From assembly GCA_026315105.1 (NCBI GenBank), contig CM048744.1, positions 905,429,094 through 905,493,093 on the forward strand: DNA of 64,000 bases, given 5' to 3'. The position numbers were made by a program, and so were the translations under genes. Numbering within the stretch: position 1 is the first letter of the stretch; each line of letters opens with the position of its first letter. Of this stretch, positions 1-10,463 are shown in pieces. The notes beneath the pieces were generated by a model. The model ran no database searches, was not told the DNA's origin, and was given only the letters and a program-made list of their open reading frames with translations. The stretch comes from Locusta migratoria (taxonomy: Eukaryota > Arthropoda > Insecta > Orthoptera > Acrididae).

Positions 1-1364
1 GGGAAGAGATGATGTTGAAGAAAAAGACAGGGAAACAGGGAAATGAAACTGTTAGCTAGTTATGAGGGAAACCCAATAGCTGAATAAGACATGTAGAAAT
101 ATTCACAAATATGTACAGTTACGTAAAAATATACCAAAATATTTAAAAATATTCACCAACATGCACAAATTTACAAAAGTGTATGAAACAGTGGCATAAC
201 GCCTCACAGTATTTGAAGAATTGATGTGAATGGGAGAATGTGCATGTTGGAATAAGATAAGAGGAGGGAGGGGGGAGGGGGATTGGTTAGTTTGTGGTTT
301 ACAAGTTTGTGTGACACAGGTATGTGTGTAAAGCAACAAATGGTAATACTTGAGAATGAAGAAGGAAATGTGATAAATAGAATAATTTGGTGGTTGCATT
401 AACAACCTGCACACAAGCATACAGGCATGGTTTGTGCACATAGGATACCACTCATACACTGTGACTTGGATGTCACAGAGTGTGCAGTTTAAAGCGAAAT
501 TAAAAAACACAGAAAACGAGAGAAAGAATGCACACTGAGTAGCATGATGATTTAAAAAATAGTAACCCATTATGGAGGAAAACCCATTACACAAAATGAA
601 ACACTGACAATATGAGGTTGGAATATCAACAGTATTATAAAATAGATAATAAAGCTATCCACTGTTAAGATGACAACTTGAATCACAGACAGTCATGATG
701 AAAGGACAATGACAGAAGTTACCTGGTGACAAAGCCTTCCCAATATGAAAGATATCAGTCACGTCTCTAACTGTTCTCCTGCCTTTTTAACTCCTGGATT
801 CATTGCCACTACTTCCTTTTACACTGTTATCTCTTTATATTCTAGTAATTTAGTCAATGTAACAGACTTTTAACCAGTAGTGTAACCATTCAATAATTAC
901 TCCTATTAGTAGTTAGTTATGTCTGACATAAATTGCTCATTGATTCTAAAGAAAACTTTTCTTGAAAAATTTTCAAATTGTTGATAGTTGCAATTACTGC
1001 CCAGTAAAACACCTTATGGAGCTGTAATTACATGTGTGGCGGCTAACATAAAAAATCCCTCTCCTGAAGAGCCATGCATTCAGTCTGCATCCGGTTTTAT
1101 GAAGTGCACATTTTCTGTTGATTCCTTGTGAAGATGAAATTTATACCAACTTAGATGTCAGTTCTATAAAGAAAATAAGTGTTTACATATAATGTGAATT
1201 GTACTCCACATAAATTCCTTAGGAATTTGTTGTAGGGGAAGGGGGCCTTATCTGCTGCAAAACCTGAGATGTCATCCATCAAGAATTTTCTTCCATCGTT
1301 TAATATGAATTTTTATGTTATTGTTTACACTTAACTTATTTAATATCTTCCTTATCTTTCCCAG
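1..1364. other. Intronic or upstream DNA, no gene seen
   Basis: AT-rich sequence upstream of the first recognised receptor exon. A G-rich run lies near 263-285. The longest open frames here (for example minus 594-103) have low-complexity composition and no family resemblance. I looked for an exon with TM1/TM2 of the receptor and found none, so this is probably the 3' part of the preceding intron, ending in a polypyrimidine tract and AG at 1363-1364. Confidence 0.5.
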
Positions 1365-1527
1365 GGAATTATCTGGGACTGCAAATTAGTTTTCTGCATT
1401 TGGCAATACTTCATACTGGCAAATTATAGTTGGATATTGATGGAAGCCCTCTACTTACACAATCTGGTTTTCAAAGCTCTTTTTACTGATAAAAGCGGTG
1501 TGACATTCTACATCATTTTAGGTTGGG
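1365..1527 (+). CDS. Class B GPCR exon with TM3 and start of TM4 (PTH receptor-like)
   Basis: The exon follows a pyrimidine-rich AG acceptor (1363-1364) and ends at a GTACGT donor (1528). It is 163 bp, entered in phase 0 and left in phase 1. It encodes 54 residues plus one base. Visible class B features: the TM3-start Cys in DCKLV, which pairs with the ECL2 Cys in this family; the TM3 core NYSWILMEALYLHNLVF with the conserved Glu; a short intracellular loop; and the start of TM4 ending in LGWG. The W-I-L-x-E-x-L-Y-L-H-N-L-x-F pattern is nearest to the parathyroid hormone receptor group. The protein would be a plasma-membrane peptide-hormone receptor coupling to G proteins. The reading frame has no stop, unlike the transposon relics around it. 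The ligand cannot be told from this sequence. Confidence 0.9.
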
Positions 1528-1797
1528 GTACGTATATTCTTACAATTTACTGTATATATAGCTTTCACAAATCTAAACTACTGATTCAATTATGAAAGCA
1601 GAATTTCACAGTGCTATCAGGATGTTCCTATGACTCCTTTGCAGCTAAAAAGTGTTTATATGTGGCATATAACAGTAATTGTACCTGTTTCCAGCCCTAG
1701 AAATGGCAAGCAAATCTAAAATGGAAAAATTGGCTTCCTACAGGATGTAAGACAAAAAGTGACATATTTCTGCATCATACTTCTCTCTATCTCTCTG

Positions 1798-1798
<1 letters not shown>

Positions 1799-1845
<47 letters not shown>

Positions 1846-1848
1846 ACA
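1799..1848. repeat. (CA)n microsatellite
   Basis: Dinucleotide CA/TG run of about 50 bp with one interruption near its end, within the first large intron. Confidence 0.95.
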
Positions 1849-1977
1849 TTTATACTGTACATTTTCTTTAAATTTTCTTTGTAACAAAAGCCAAAGCTAT
1901 CTTTATAACCATCTACATAAGATGGGGGAGGAAGTATACAAGCAATCACTTATTGATGGAAGAAAATATATAATATT

Positions 1978-2490
1978 ACAGATTAGATTAGATTAGTTGG
2001 TTCATTCCATAGATCCGTGTGGAGGAGATCCTTGTGGAAGTGGAATTATATATATATAATTTCATAATATAATAATACTAATACAGTTACATACATTTTT
2101 ACAAGCTGATAATATAATAATAGACTAATACAGATATATGCATCATTTGGTTCTATTTAAGAATTCGTCATTGGAGTAGTTTTTTAGGCTCCTCTTAAAC
2201 TGATCATTATTTGTAGCTAAATTTTTATTGTTGCGGTGGGCGGGCGTGGTGTGCTGCTTCGCCGACTTGTACAGACTAAGTAAGTTAATATGGGTAGGGA
2301 GTGACATAGGAAGCCGGTGTATAAAATAGGACCGATGAAGTCTACCAGTTTGAATACAAATTTAACGAAAGGGAGATTATTAAGCAGGACAGAAATTAAT
2401 AGTTTATGGTGGTAATAAAAACAGTTTCCCATTCTCGGAATTTTGATGGCTGATGTGGGTAGGGGAAACATTGGCGCATCTCATTCCAGA
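1978..2490 (-). mobile_element. L2-like non-LTR retrotransposon, 3' end only
   Basis: On the minus strand the frame ending near 2165 reads LATNNDQFKRSLKNYSNDEF and then stops. This is the usual end of CR1/L2-type ORF2, where a short basic helix follows the reverse transcriptase. Upstream in the same frame (to about 2490) is RLPMSLPTHINLLSLYKSA. The untranslated tail ends at 1978-1995 in GATTA repeats, as expected for LINEs whose 3' ends carry a short tandem repeat. Only the last few hundred bases remain, a normal 5' truncation. Clade assignment is tentative. Confidence 0.5.
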
Positions 2491-2499
2491 AGGATAGGA

Positions 2500-3740
2500 C
2501 GCTTTTTATGTTTTTTTTTTTTTTGAGTGAATATTTTGGCAATGAAATGAAGGATTTCACTTCTACAAGATGGAATCGGTTCCTACAGGTATGTACAAAA
2601 TGTTCGTACACTAAATCGATCTGCGATATCTGTGCAAAACAACTATGCTTTGCCGAACTTGCATTTTCAACTAGAGCAAAAGTAGCATACGCCGCAATAT
2701 ACCGCGGAATTTCAACTCCCACACTATAGATTTATTGATTATCTGATGGAATCGACAAGAATCAGATGCCAAAATCTGCCATTTTTCTCTTATGTAATCA
2801 ATATTTACAAGTTGCTGTGCGGCCGACATTTCGCAGCAGATCATTGTCGATGCAGCGCGCGGCGCAGTAGACTACAGATAAGGGGAAAACTTTTCCAGTA
2901 GACTACAGATAAGGGGAAAACTTTTCCAGAAAATGTTCACTTGGGAAAAATAATAGAAGACGTTTTAAAGATGTTTCTGGTAACTTCGGCTCCATACATA
3001 TCCAGTATTAAAAAAACTGCCACAAACACATGGGAAAAGTTTGTCTAAGGAGGCAATAAACCTGTTACTTTCCCCTGTAATTCCAATTACACCACGATCG
3101 CCCATTAAACATTCCAATATGGATTCTGACTCTGAGAACTTCCAGAGTGATTCTGACTCTGGTTGCTAGATGCAAAACCAATCATACCATTTTGTATGCA
3201 TCAGAAAAACATCTTTAATCATATTAATTTTTTAATATTAAGAACGATTGTCTTTATTAGCTTCACTTATTACTTCTGCCGCTGATTATATTATTACATT
3301 TATTATGTGTGTTCTCTCACCGATTTTGAGGATTGGGTCATTACATTAGTGAATTACATGTTTGTGGTATCGAATAATTCTTTTTCCGATATATATTTTG
3401 GAATACTATTTTATGATTTTGTTATAATAAGCAAATCACGTTGGCATTGTATTAATTATTAGTGTCTAAATACTATATATAAGCTCTTATTAATATATTA
3501 TTATGGATTTTCATGGGGAACGTTGCTATATTAACTCCGCCGTCTTGTTTAGACAGTTATTACTATCTCAGAAGCCTTCCTGCGATGAGTTTTGTATGAA
3601 TTAAGCGTCTTGTTAGGGTTTTGGCCACGCTTGGGGATTCAGTCCCAATGTGCGCCGGCTTTATCCAGTCGATTGACACCGTCGTAAGCTTACCGTTGCA
3701 CTCGATCTCAAACGTTTTTTCGCTGCGCGATTATTACGCG
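2500..3740. other. Unassigned intronic DNA with a 31-bp tandem duplication
   Basis: A 31-bp unit is repeated exactly at about 2867-2897 and 2898-2928. Just before it, 2811-2860 reads LLCGRHFAADH on the + strand, which resembles the Cys/His half of a THAP zinc finger. An open stretch ending at 3169 reads LPQTHGKSLSKEAINLLL and ends in a Ser/Asp-rich tail with SDSDSGC. These could be exons of a decayed THAP-type transposase or gene, but the link between them is not shown. The remainder is AT-rich with no recognisable content. Confidence 0.3.
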
Positions 3741-3754
3741 GTGCGGTACCGAGT

Positions 3755-3808
3755 GACTGATGACCGTGCAGTCTAGTCCCCTCTAAACAACAACAACAAC
3801 AACAACAA
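3755..3808 (+). mobile_element. Very short retroposon 3' end with AAC tail and 11-bp target duplication
   Basis: The 54-bp insert starts GACTGATGACC, matching the 3' part of the tRNA-derived SINEs seen elsewhere in this window, and ends in an AAC repeat. It is flanked by exact copies of CGGTACCGAGT at 3744-3754 and 3809-3819. The flanking DNA joined across the insert carries a B-box-like motif (GGTTGCGTGTTCAAATC, about 3833), so an older tRNA-like repeat was the target. Confidence 0.6.
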
Positions 3809-4240
3809 CGGTACCGAGTACACCAGATCAGAAGGTTGCGTGTTCAAATCACGTCGGAGTCACCAGTGAAGTGGTCGTGTATCGTCGCCGCTTACAGTTA
3901 TTGTTGACTGTAGGCTGTGGTGACGGGAGAGACAAAAACAGTTCGTCTGTTGCTAGAAATACACGTTTCTTTTTATTACTCTACAAGCTAAACTGCCGCT
4001 GCTTCGCACGCGTAGACTGGATGGTCTGCATTGGTTGTTTCTTCTTCTAAATATAAATTTTCATAGATTTAGCTTTAAAAATGCTTTCCAAATCAAGTAT
4101 TTTGATACAACTCTCCACTCCCTATTGCATCATTTTGGCAGAATTCAAAACATATTTTAAGTTATAACCATGGTTCCAACCCAAAAATTTCACATTTCTA
4201 GTATCAAAATAGTCTTGGTAGCACCCTTAAAAAATTTCCC

Positions 4241-4699
4241 TTATTTCATCAGATTAATGGTTGGATTTCCAAAAATATAGAAACACGTGAATTTGTCACC
4301 AATTATGGACCAGTATTTAACGTAAAATTCAATAGGCAGACCGTCGGGACCAGGAGATTTATTTAGCGGGGAATTCAACACCGTCTCAAGTACGTCATCA
4401 TTGCCAATTTCAGAAAGAATTCCGTCGTTATCCTCTGCCGTTAACTTCGGTGTCACGATGTGAATGAAGTCTTTGATAGATCTTTCATCCAAATGTCCGG
4501 GGGAATAAAGTGTTTTAAAGTAGTTGTGAACCTCGCCCATAATATCTTTCTGAGTTGTCAGTGTCGTACCGTTCGTTAGCGTCAGTTTGTCTATTAGAGT
4601 TCGGCGTCTGTTCTTTGCATGCCTAATCAAATGATACAAAGATGTTGTTTCGTCCTCTACTATTGACTTCGCTTTGGACTTGATTTTAAGACACTCCAT
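4241..4699 (-). pseudogene. ORF2 fragment: N-terminal reverse transcriptase domain (L1/Tx1-like)
   Basis: About 150 residues link the endonuclease to the reverse transcriptase. It starts with a helical linker, YHLIRHAKNRRRTLIDKL, then reaches the first RT block, NKSPGPDGLPIEFYVKYW, at residues 113-130. Reading stops soon after. The palm with the catalytic Asp pair is not present, so this copy cannot have made an active enzyme since that loss. A short frame break separates it from the endonuclease part at 4775. Confidence 0.75.
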
Positions 4700-4774
4700 C
4701 TGTCACCTTTTAAGTGTAAGTAGTTTCGCTTTGACTCTCTTGATGCCTTGTAATCGGATGTTGGATACATTTGC

Positions 4775-5711
4775 CTAGTGGCATAGGTCTCTGAGCAAAG
4801 TGTAATAATATTCCATTGCACCTTTCAGCTCCCTAGTTCTCTGATAACCGTAACTTCTAAGAACCCGACGTAACCTAGGTTTGGCGCACGTGGTCCACCA
4901 GTCTAACACTGTAGGGTACCTACCTATAAATCTCAGATACGTGCTCCACGCTGCTGTTATTTCGTCTGCCAAGTCTTGTTCTTCCAACAAAGATACATTT
5001 AAGTTCCACTGATTTCTGTAAGTACGTGTCTGTTGTGCAGGTAAATTTAAACAAGCGAGCATGCTACTATGGTCACTGAAATATGCTGGAATTATTTCTG
5101 AATTCAGGAGGGAGCTTTGTAGGGTTTCCGAAACATAGATTCGGTCGATTCTACTACAGGAAGAGGATGACACATACGTGTATTGGACTAACGTTGGATA
5201 CTTGATTTCCCACGTATCTTTAAGATGAAGTTTATTAACTAGGTGTTTTAGTTCCACCGATCCATTAAAGTTTGTTGTTTGATCTTTACGATTTAGGACG
5301 CAACTGAAATCGCCACCGATTACAAGACGCACTGGATTTTTACGAAACAAATAAATTAGTTCTTCTTTATAAAATGCTGCTCTTGCTGATCTATTAGAAT
5401 TCCCAGACGGGGCGTACATATTAATAAATGTTATTCCGTAAATATTAATTGTTATAGCCCTGCCAGACTCCAACTTTTCTACATCTGTCACTGGAATACC
5501 CTCCCTGATTAAAAAAGGCGGTTCCTGTAGTCGATTCAAGGGAGACGTTCAGGATTTCTACATATCCAGGTACGGTGAGGTGTGTCGTCGTTACCTCTTG
5601 AAGAAAAGCAATATCAGTATCAGAGTCATACAAGAATTCTTTAAGGGCCGCTACCTTTAAATCAGTTCGTATCTTGTTAATGTCTATCGTGGTAAGGGAA
5701 TACGCTTGCAT
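4775..5711 (-). pseudogene. ORF2 fragment: APE-type endonuclease
   Basis: Two overlapping minus frames (5711-5445 and 5539-4775) together give an endonuclease of the exonuclease/endonuclease/phosphatase fold, which nicks target DNA to prime LINE reverse transcription. Visible landmarks are IAFLQEVTT (metal-binding Glu), NMYAPSG, IGGDFSCVL (Asp, expected Asn replaced by Ser), SRIDRIYVS and the terminal SDHSSML. A frameshift lies between about 5445 and 5540. The Asn-to-Ser change in the DFN motif would itself be expected to impair activity. Confidence 0.8.
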
Positions 5712-6220
5712 TGCTTAGGGTTGTAACTAGAGTTCGGTTTAAAGTCTGAGTGCTGTATTTTAAGTCCTTGTTTTTCTACAATGTATCCAGACGTTTATCA
5801 TGTTACGTAGGTGGAGGGACTCTTAACCGTTAGTTTCCACTGGACTGCTTAGTTTGTCGGGGTTGTGCGTCGGTGACGTCGTCAGAAAGTTCGTCTTCCG
5901 TCTGCTCTCTGACTACGTCGTATCGTATGTTCTTCTGTTTTTTATCAGTTCTCTGTGACTTCGTTGATGCCTGATTTCGAGCGACAGAGAGATTCGGCTG
6001 TGGTTTTTATTTACCGCGTCTCTGGAAAACCTGAGAGGCAGCGGCTGCTACTTCCGCGCCCGGTGTTGGCGCTGCTGCCGCCGCCGCCTCGCCGGCTGTC
6101 ATGGAAGTCTGTTTACTTATCACCGCCATATGTTGTGTTTCGACCTATCATGTTGCGGTTCTTCGCGCACGGACTGTATAGACACTAGTTGTTGACCTAA
6201 CACTTCCGCCTGTTTTCCTC
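5712..6220 (-). other. ORF1-ORF2 spacer region of the L1/Tx1-like LINE
   Basis: GC-rich stretch between the two LINE reading frames. Open frames on either strand are short and Pro/Arg-rich and show no domain. It most likely holds the decayed end of ORF1 and the start of ORF2. Confidence 0.4.
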
Positions 6221-7322
6221 CTACTGCGGTCTGCGGCGCGGATGGTGATTGTTGTGGATGTGCGTCAACAAGTCCACCGTCACGCGTTGAGGCAGCTGGT
6301 TAGCCTCGCTACAATGTGAAGATTGTTCGACACTTTGTGTGATTTCCCTCATCCCACTATCTTCGCTAGCCGTTCCTGCTTGTTCCAAAACTTGAGATAC
6401 GCCTGGATCCGGTAACAATTCCACTTGCATGTTCTCCATTTTTTCCGAGAAGTCGTCGCTACACGATTTCTGTTTGCGAATTGCCGGCGAACTACAGGTA
6501 TCGTCATCTGAGTGTTCGTCAGTGAACACAATAGGCCGTTTTTTATTTTGCACATCACTATCGCGGGAGGACGAATCTTGACCGTGTCGGGAGCGGAGGA
6601 AATGCACTGCCGTCAAGAGAATTGTCATCAAGACTTGTGGCAGCATTAGGGATATCCGCCTGGTGGTCACAATTAGCAGTAGCCAACACTTCGTTTAGAG
6701 TTAATTTACTGCGTTGCATTAAATTAGTTTCAGTACAACAGCACGACAGGGACAATCCTGCCGCAAATGACCTGCTTCATTACAAACATGACACGTGGGG
6801 GTTTGTCCAGAGTAAACAATATGAGCTCTTTGGCCTTCCACCGATATATATGAAGGGATGTTAGTTTTCACCTCCATCTCAACGGAACGGACACCATTAA
6901 AGCATTGCAGTTTATATTGCTTGGACCAACGTTCATTAAAAATTTCCTTTACTTTCCCATATTTAGCCAGAGCGTCCCTAATTTTCTCATTGTCAACTTC
7001 AATAGGGACATTTAACACTATAACTGTTTCATATGCCGAGTCAGCTCTCTTAACAGACATCTTACTTTTTGTGTTGTCTCTATGCACGTACTCAACATAT
7101 TTACCAGTTCTACTGAGCAGTCTATCTACAGAAAAAGCATCCAGAAATTTTACAAAAACACAGTAATTATCAGAGTTCTATTTGCGCGGTATGAACTGAG
7201 TCAGGATTGATGCCAAGTACCTGTGTAATCCAGTCGTCGATCTCCAGCGTCGTTCATTGAACCCGCCGAGTCTCCTTGTCGAAAGCAAAAACCACAGTAT
7301 TCTTGCGGACTGAGTTTTCCAT
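6221..7322 (-). pseudogene. LINE ORF1 protein with CCHC zinc knuckle, broken
   Basis: The frame opens with ATG at 7322-7320 (MENSVRKNTVVFAFDKETRR), hits an in-frame stop, continues as IDDWITQVLGINPDSVHTAQ, then shifts frame to YCVFVKFLDAFSVDRLL and the segment 7087-6719. That segment has an RRM-like middle (VIVLNVPIEVDNEKIRDALA) and a CCHC knuckle, CHVCNEAGHLRQDC. A further frame change near 6720 leads into an acidic/Ser-rich tail. This is the usual build of an RNA-binding ORF1 that packages LINE transcripts. At least one stop and two frameshifts make it non-functional. Confidence 0.7.
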
Positions 7323-7399
7323 GCTGTAATATTGCCGGGGGTATTCGGTCAAAACCGAGATTCCAAATAAAGACCACTATCCGTCGAATTAGCAGACAA

Positions 7400-7782
7400 C
7401 TATCCCGTGAAGGATATGATACAGTTATTAACACAGACACAGAACACGATAGTAAACTAAACACCGGCGTAAACTCTGACAACACGCAGCAGAGACCGAA
7501 AGCGTCCGCCCGCGGCGGCAGCTGAAGCCGGAATTGTCTCGGCCAGAGTGCTCTGGTATTTATTCACAGACAGAATGTACCAGAAATTAGAATAACAGTT
7601 AACATAAGAAACAAGTAGAATTTACAAGTAAACATAAGACAGATGCAGAACATTCTGGAATTGTTAACTGCAAAGAAATTTTTGCCGGTGGAGAGGATTG
7701 AACCGACGACCTTCAGCACCGCAGTAGGAGACGCTATCCCCTGCGCCACGCCGGCAGTTGGTGAATGTGGTCTCTCGCGGCA
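7400..7782 (-). repeat. 3' LTR of the Gypsy element
   Basis: Aligns with the 5' LTR at 13448-13795 over the outer part: the shared blocks include the tRNA-like stretch, AGAATTTACAAGTAAACATA and AGAGTGCTCTG. The outer end is fixed at 7782 by comparison. The inner boundary is approximate because the last ~120 bp have diverged strongly. Confidence 0.65.
7684..7755 (-). other. tRNA-like sequence inside the 3' LTR
   Basis: Minus-strand 72-nt stretch that begins GCCGGCGTGGCGCAGGGGAT and ends in CCGGC. Both ends pair like an acceptor stem, and it carries A-box-like (TGGCGCAGGGGATAGC) and B-box-like (GGTTCAATCC) promoter motifs. The T-stem does not pair well, so I do not call it a functional tRNA. 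The same sequence sits at the matching place in the other LTR, minus 12 bases. Confidence 0.6.
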
Positions 7783-8019
7783 TTGCTCAGTCTCCTGAAA
7801 AACAGCGACCCGCTGTTATGTTCCCTGTGGAGCCAGCTGCAATGTTCTCGATCTTGACCTTGCCGTGGGTCCTCTGTATGGCAGTTCAAGGGAATCCTTC
7901 CCTTCTCCACGATTATCGACGACAGACGTTCCTGTCGTGGCTTCATCAGTCACATTACCGTACTTAGAGTCCTTGAACAAAAAGCCATTGTCACGTACCT
8001 GCTCTTCAGGATCGTAGTT

Positions 8020-9098
8020 AGGCTTCATGCGCAGGAAGTTAACATGTCTCTTCGGTTTTGTCGTTTCGACGACGGCTCATAATCGTCAACTTCGTATGTG
8101 ACATCTGACAGGCTGCGTATGACACGATACAGACCGAAGTATCGCTTCAATAACTTTTCTGACAGTCCAACCTTCCGTACAGGGGTAAAAATCCATACCA
8201 GATATCCTGGGCTGTACACAACAGGTCGTTACACAGCTGACGGTCCTTCTCCTGGGCGTCCAATGTCCGTATGCGAGCCAGCTGTCTTGCTTCTTCGACC
8301 CTGGTGAGCTGCTTAACATAGTCATCCGGAGTGTCGTCCGTTTGCAACGGGAACAGCGTATCCATTTTCGTCTCAACTTCACGGCCATGGTGCAGGAAAA
8401 CGGCGTGAAGCCTGTGGTGTCTTGTCTTGCGGTATTGTAAGCAAATGTCACGAGTGGCAGAATTGTATCCCAATCCTTGTGCTCAACATCGGCGTACATC
8501 GACAGCATATCGGCTAACGTCTTGTTAAAACGTTCCGTAAGACCATTTGTCTGAGGATGGTATGCAGTTGTCGTTCTGTGGACAATGTCGCACCGTAACA
8601 TTTCCTCTGTTACTAGTTTTGACTGGAATACTTTTCCACGATCAGATATCATGACACGTCGTACTCCATGCTTCAAAGTAATGTATTCTACAATGAATTT
8701 TGCGATCTCTGGAGATTCTGTAGTCGGCACAGGTTTGGTGACAGCGTAACGTGTGAGGTATACAGTGCAGACTATTATCCATCGGTTATCGGTTGTCGAC
8801 TTCGGGAACCTCCCTAAAAGATCGATCCCAACTTGGTGGAATAGAGCTGCTGCCGGAGGAATCGGTACGAGATGCCCTGGAGGTGACTGCGGCACATGCT
8901 TACGTCGCTGGCACTCTTTACAGTGACTCACATAGTGCTTGACAGATCGGTAGATCTTTCCAGTAATACCTGCGTCTGATTCTGTCTAGGGTCTTTACGA
9001 ATCCCAGATGACGGGAAATTGGAGCATCGTGGAAATATTTGAGAATAGCTGGCTGGAGATAAGCTGGAACGACCAGTAGCCATTTGGGGCCCAGTGGA
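8020..9098 (-). pseudogene. Gypsy integrase and C-terminal pol region
   Basis: Minus strand. The H2C2 zinc finger begins near 9045 (HLGFVKTLDRIRRRYYW) and ends at CKECQRRK near 8915. The catalytic core follows with IDLLGRFPKS, SDRGKVF (second Asp, in the expected D-x-G context) and the third acidic residue in YHPQTNGLTERFNK. The frame shifts around 8400 and continues as a basic tail (8219-7816) that ends before the 3' LTR. Integrase joins the cDNA to host DNA. The SINE at 9108 separates this part from RNase H. Confidence 0.85.
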
Positions 9099-9107
9099 TC
9101 GTAGTTG

Positions 9108-9777
9108 CCGGCCCCTGTGGCCGAGGGGACTGAAGAGCTGCAGTAACGGTGTGCACGGCCACTACGGTCGGAGGTTCGAATCCCTCGTCGGGAATGGAGA
9201 TTTATGCCGTCCTTAGTGTGGTGTCGCACAAGTATGAAGGGCACGCAACGTACTTTCGCCGTGCGCCGCCATGCACGCACGGCGCGGCGTTCTTACGACG
9301 TCAACCACGAGCGCCCTCTGCTGCAACTCCGCTCGTGGCCACGACCGCTACATCGGCCACTTGGGAATCAGATAGGCACCAGTTAAGACTTGGCTATCGG
9401 ATAGGCACTAGGAGTCACAAGTAGGCAGGCCTCTATCTAAACTATGTATCAACACTCTACTAGTCTGCTGCTCTCCAAATTAAGTAATGTAATTTTTCTT
9501 GAAATATATCTCTTATACTAATCTAGCCTAGTGTTTCCAGTTTCTGCTGTCCCACTGGCTGGTCACCAACGTACCTGCACACGCGTGCATCATATTTCCC
9601 TGCGTCAGTCTCTCTCTACTCGGCCACCGACACACACGACAAACGGCGGAAGCGAGACACAAAAGTGGCGACGAGGATGGGATACAAAACTTAGAATTAG
9701 CTAGTTGATAAGTAGTTTGTAAGTTTGGGGACTGATGACCCCGTAGTTAACTCCCATAAGCTATACAAACATTTGAA
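9108..9777 (+). mobile_element. tRNA-derived SINE (family A), interrupted by an LTR-like unit
   Basis: The SINE head has GTGGCCGAG (A-box side) and GGTTCGAATCC (B box), and the tail has GGGACTGATGACCCCGTAG and TTTGAA. It is flanked by exact 9-bp copies of TCGTAGTTG at 9099-9107 and 9778-9786, which are Gypsy sequence. A 473-bp LTR-like unit splits the SINE at 9217-9689. Order of events read from the nesting: Gypsy, then SINE, then the LTR-like unit. Confidence 0.9.
9217..9689 (+). mobile_element. LTR-like unit with tRNA-Ser-type primer site near its end
   Basis: The 473-bp unit starts TGTGGTGTCGCAC and ends in GGATGGGATACAAAA. It is bounded by 5-bp direct repeats CTTAG (9212-9216 and 9690-9694). 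Near the end, 9666-9683 reads TGGCGACGAGGATGGGAT, the complement of a serine tRNA 3' end including CCA. It has no coding capacity. A second copy with the same ends lies at 25964-26440. Five-base duplications and a TG start point to retroviral-type integrase. A primer site inside a solo unit is unusual. Confidence 0.7.
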
Positions 9778-9804
9778 TCGTAGTTGCTCTATAAAATGTT
9801 TCGC

Positions 9805-10238
9805 TTATAAGTTGGAACTCTCCCTTGGTCGGTTCTCCTTTCTCCAAGTCTCTATCGTTTTTAATAATGCTGGATCTTCCCTCTTTTCAGCTGTAACGTC
9901 ATCTAATTCAGTGAGGACTGAAATTTTATTCATGCTGTTGTGTTCCACTAATGGATTCCTCGAAAGGCAGTCGGCATCCTTGTGTTTGCGCCCATTTTGA
10001 ATACCACTGTGACGTCGTACACTTGGAGTCTTAGTGCTCATCTTGCTAGTCGACCTGACGGATCCTTCAGGCTAGTCAGCCAACACAAAGAATGGTTGTC
10101 TGTCAGGACGGTGAATGGTTTGCCGAATAAATACGGCCGGAACTTGTTGATAGTCCAGATAACTGCGAGACATTCTTTTTTAGTTGCAGAGTAGTTTATC
10201 TCGGACTTTGAGAGTACTCTTGATGCATAGGCTATCAC
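9805..10238 (-). pseudogene. Gypsy RNase H domain
   Basis: Minus-strand frames 10238-10038 and 10041-9805. Landmarks are YASRVLSKSEINYSATKKEC (with the conserved Tyr-Ser-x-x-x-x-Glu), the connecting WTINKFRPYLFGKPFTVLTD with the catalytic Asp, DNHSLCWLTSLKD, and DADCLSRNP near the end. RNase H removes the RNA strand during reverse transcription. A frame change lies near 10040, and a frame break around 10250-10460 separates it from the RT. Confidence 0.85.
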
Positions 10239-10463
10239 TTTTTCAGCACCTTACCGAACTTGTACAGCACTGCACCAAACTCATAACCACTGGCGTCTGT
10301 GTGAAGTTCTGTTTCCACATTCTTGTCGTACAAGGCTAGCACTAGTGCAGAAGTTAGTGCCTCCTTAAGTGCCCAGAAAGCTCTTTTTTTGACTCATCCC
10401 AGTAAAACTTGGCGTCTCTCTGCAGAAGTTCTTGTAATGGACTTGTCTCGTTACAAAATCCTT

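Larger units (their letters stand above)
4241..7400 (-). mobile_element. L1/Tx1-like LINE, 5' two thirds, 3' end missing
   Basis: This minus-strand element runs from ORF1 (starting at 7322) through an APE-type endonuclease into the first part of the reverse transcriptase, where homology stops near 4241. LINEs normally lose their 5' ends on insertion. Here the 3' half is absent, so a later deletion or insertion removed it. About 180 bp between 4030 and 4240 show no RT homology. The RT motif NKSPGPDGLPIEFY and the CCHC ORF1 fit the L1/Tx1-like group; exact clade is uncertain. Its 5' side meets the 3' LTR of the Gypsy element around 7330-7450. Confidence 0.7.

Noticed and set aside
1..1364. Exon with TM1 or TM2 of the receptor
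   Set aside because: I searched all frames by eye for the expected TM2 pattern and found none; it must lie upstream.
1716..1949. Open frame rich in Cys-Val
   Set aside because: It is the translation of a CA microsatellite and has no protein support.
3780..3810. CRISPR-like or other spaced repeats (AAC)n
   Set aside because: Simple tail repeats of retroposons; no spacers.
9149..9424. Open frames on the + strand
   Set aside because: They are readings of the SINE and the LTR-like unit, not genes.
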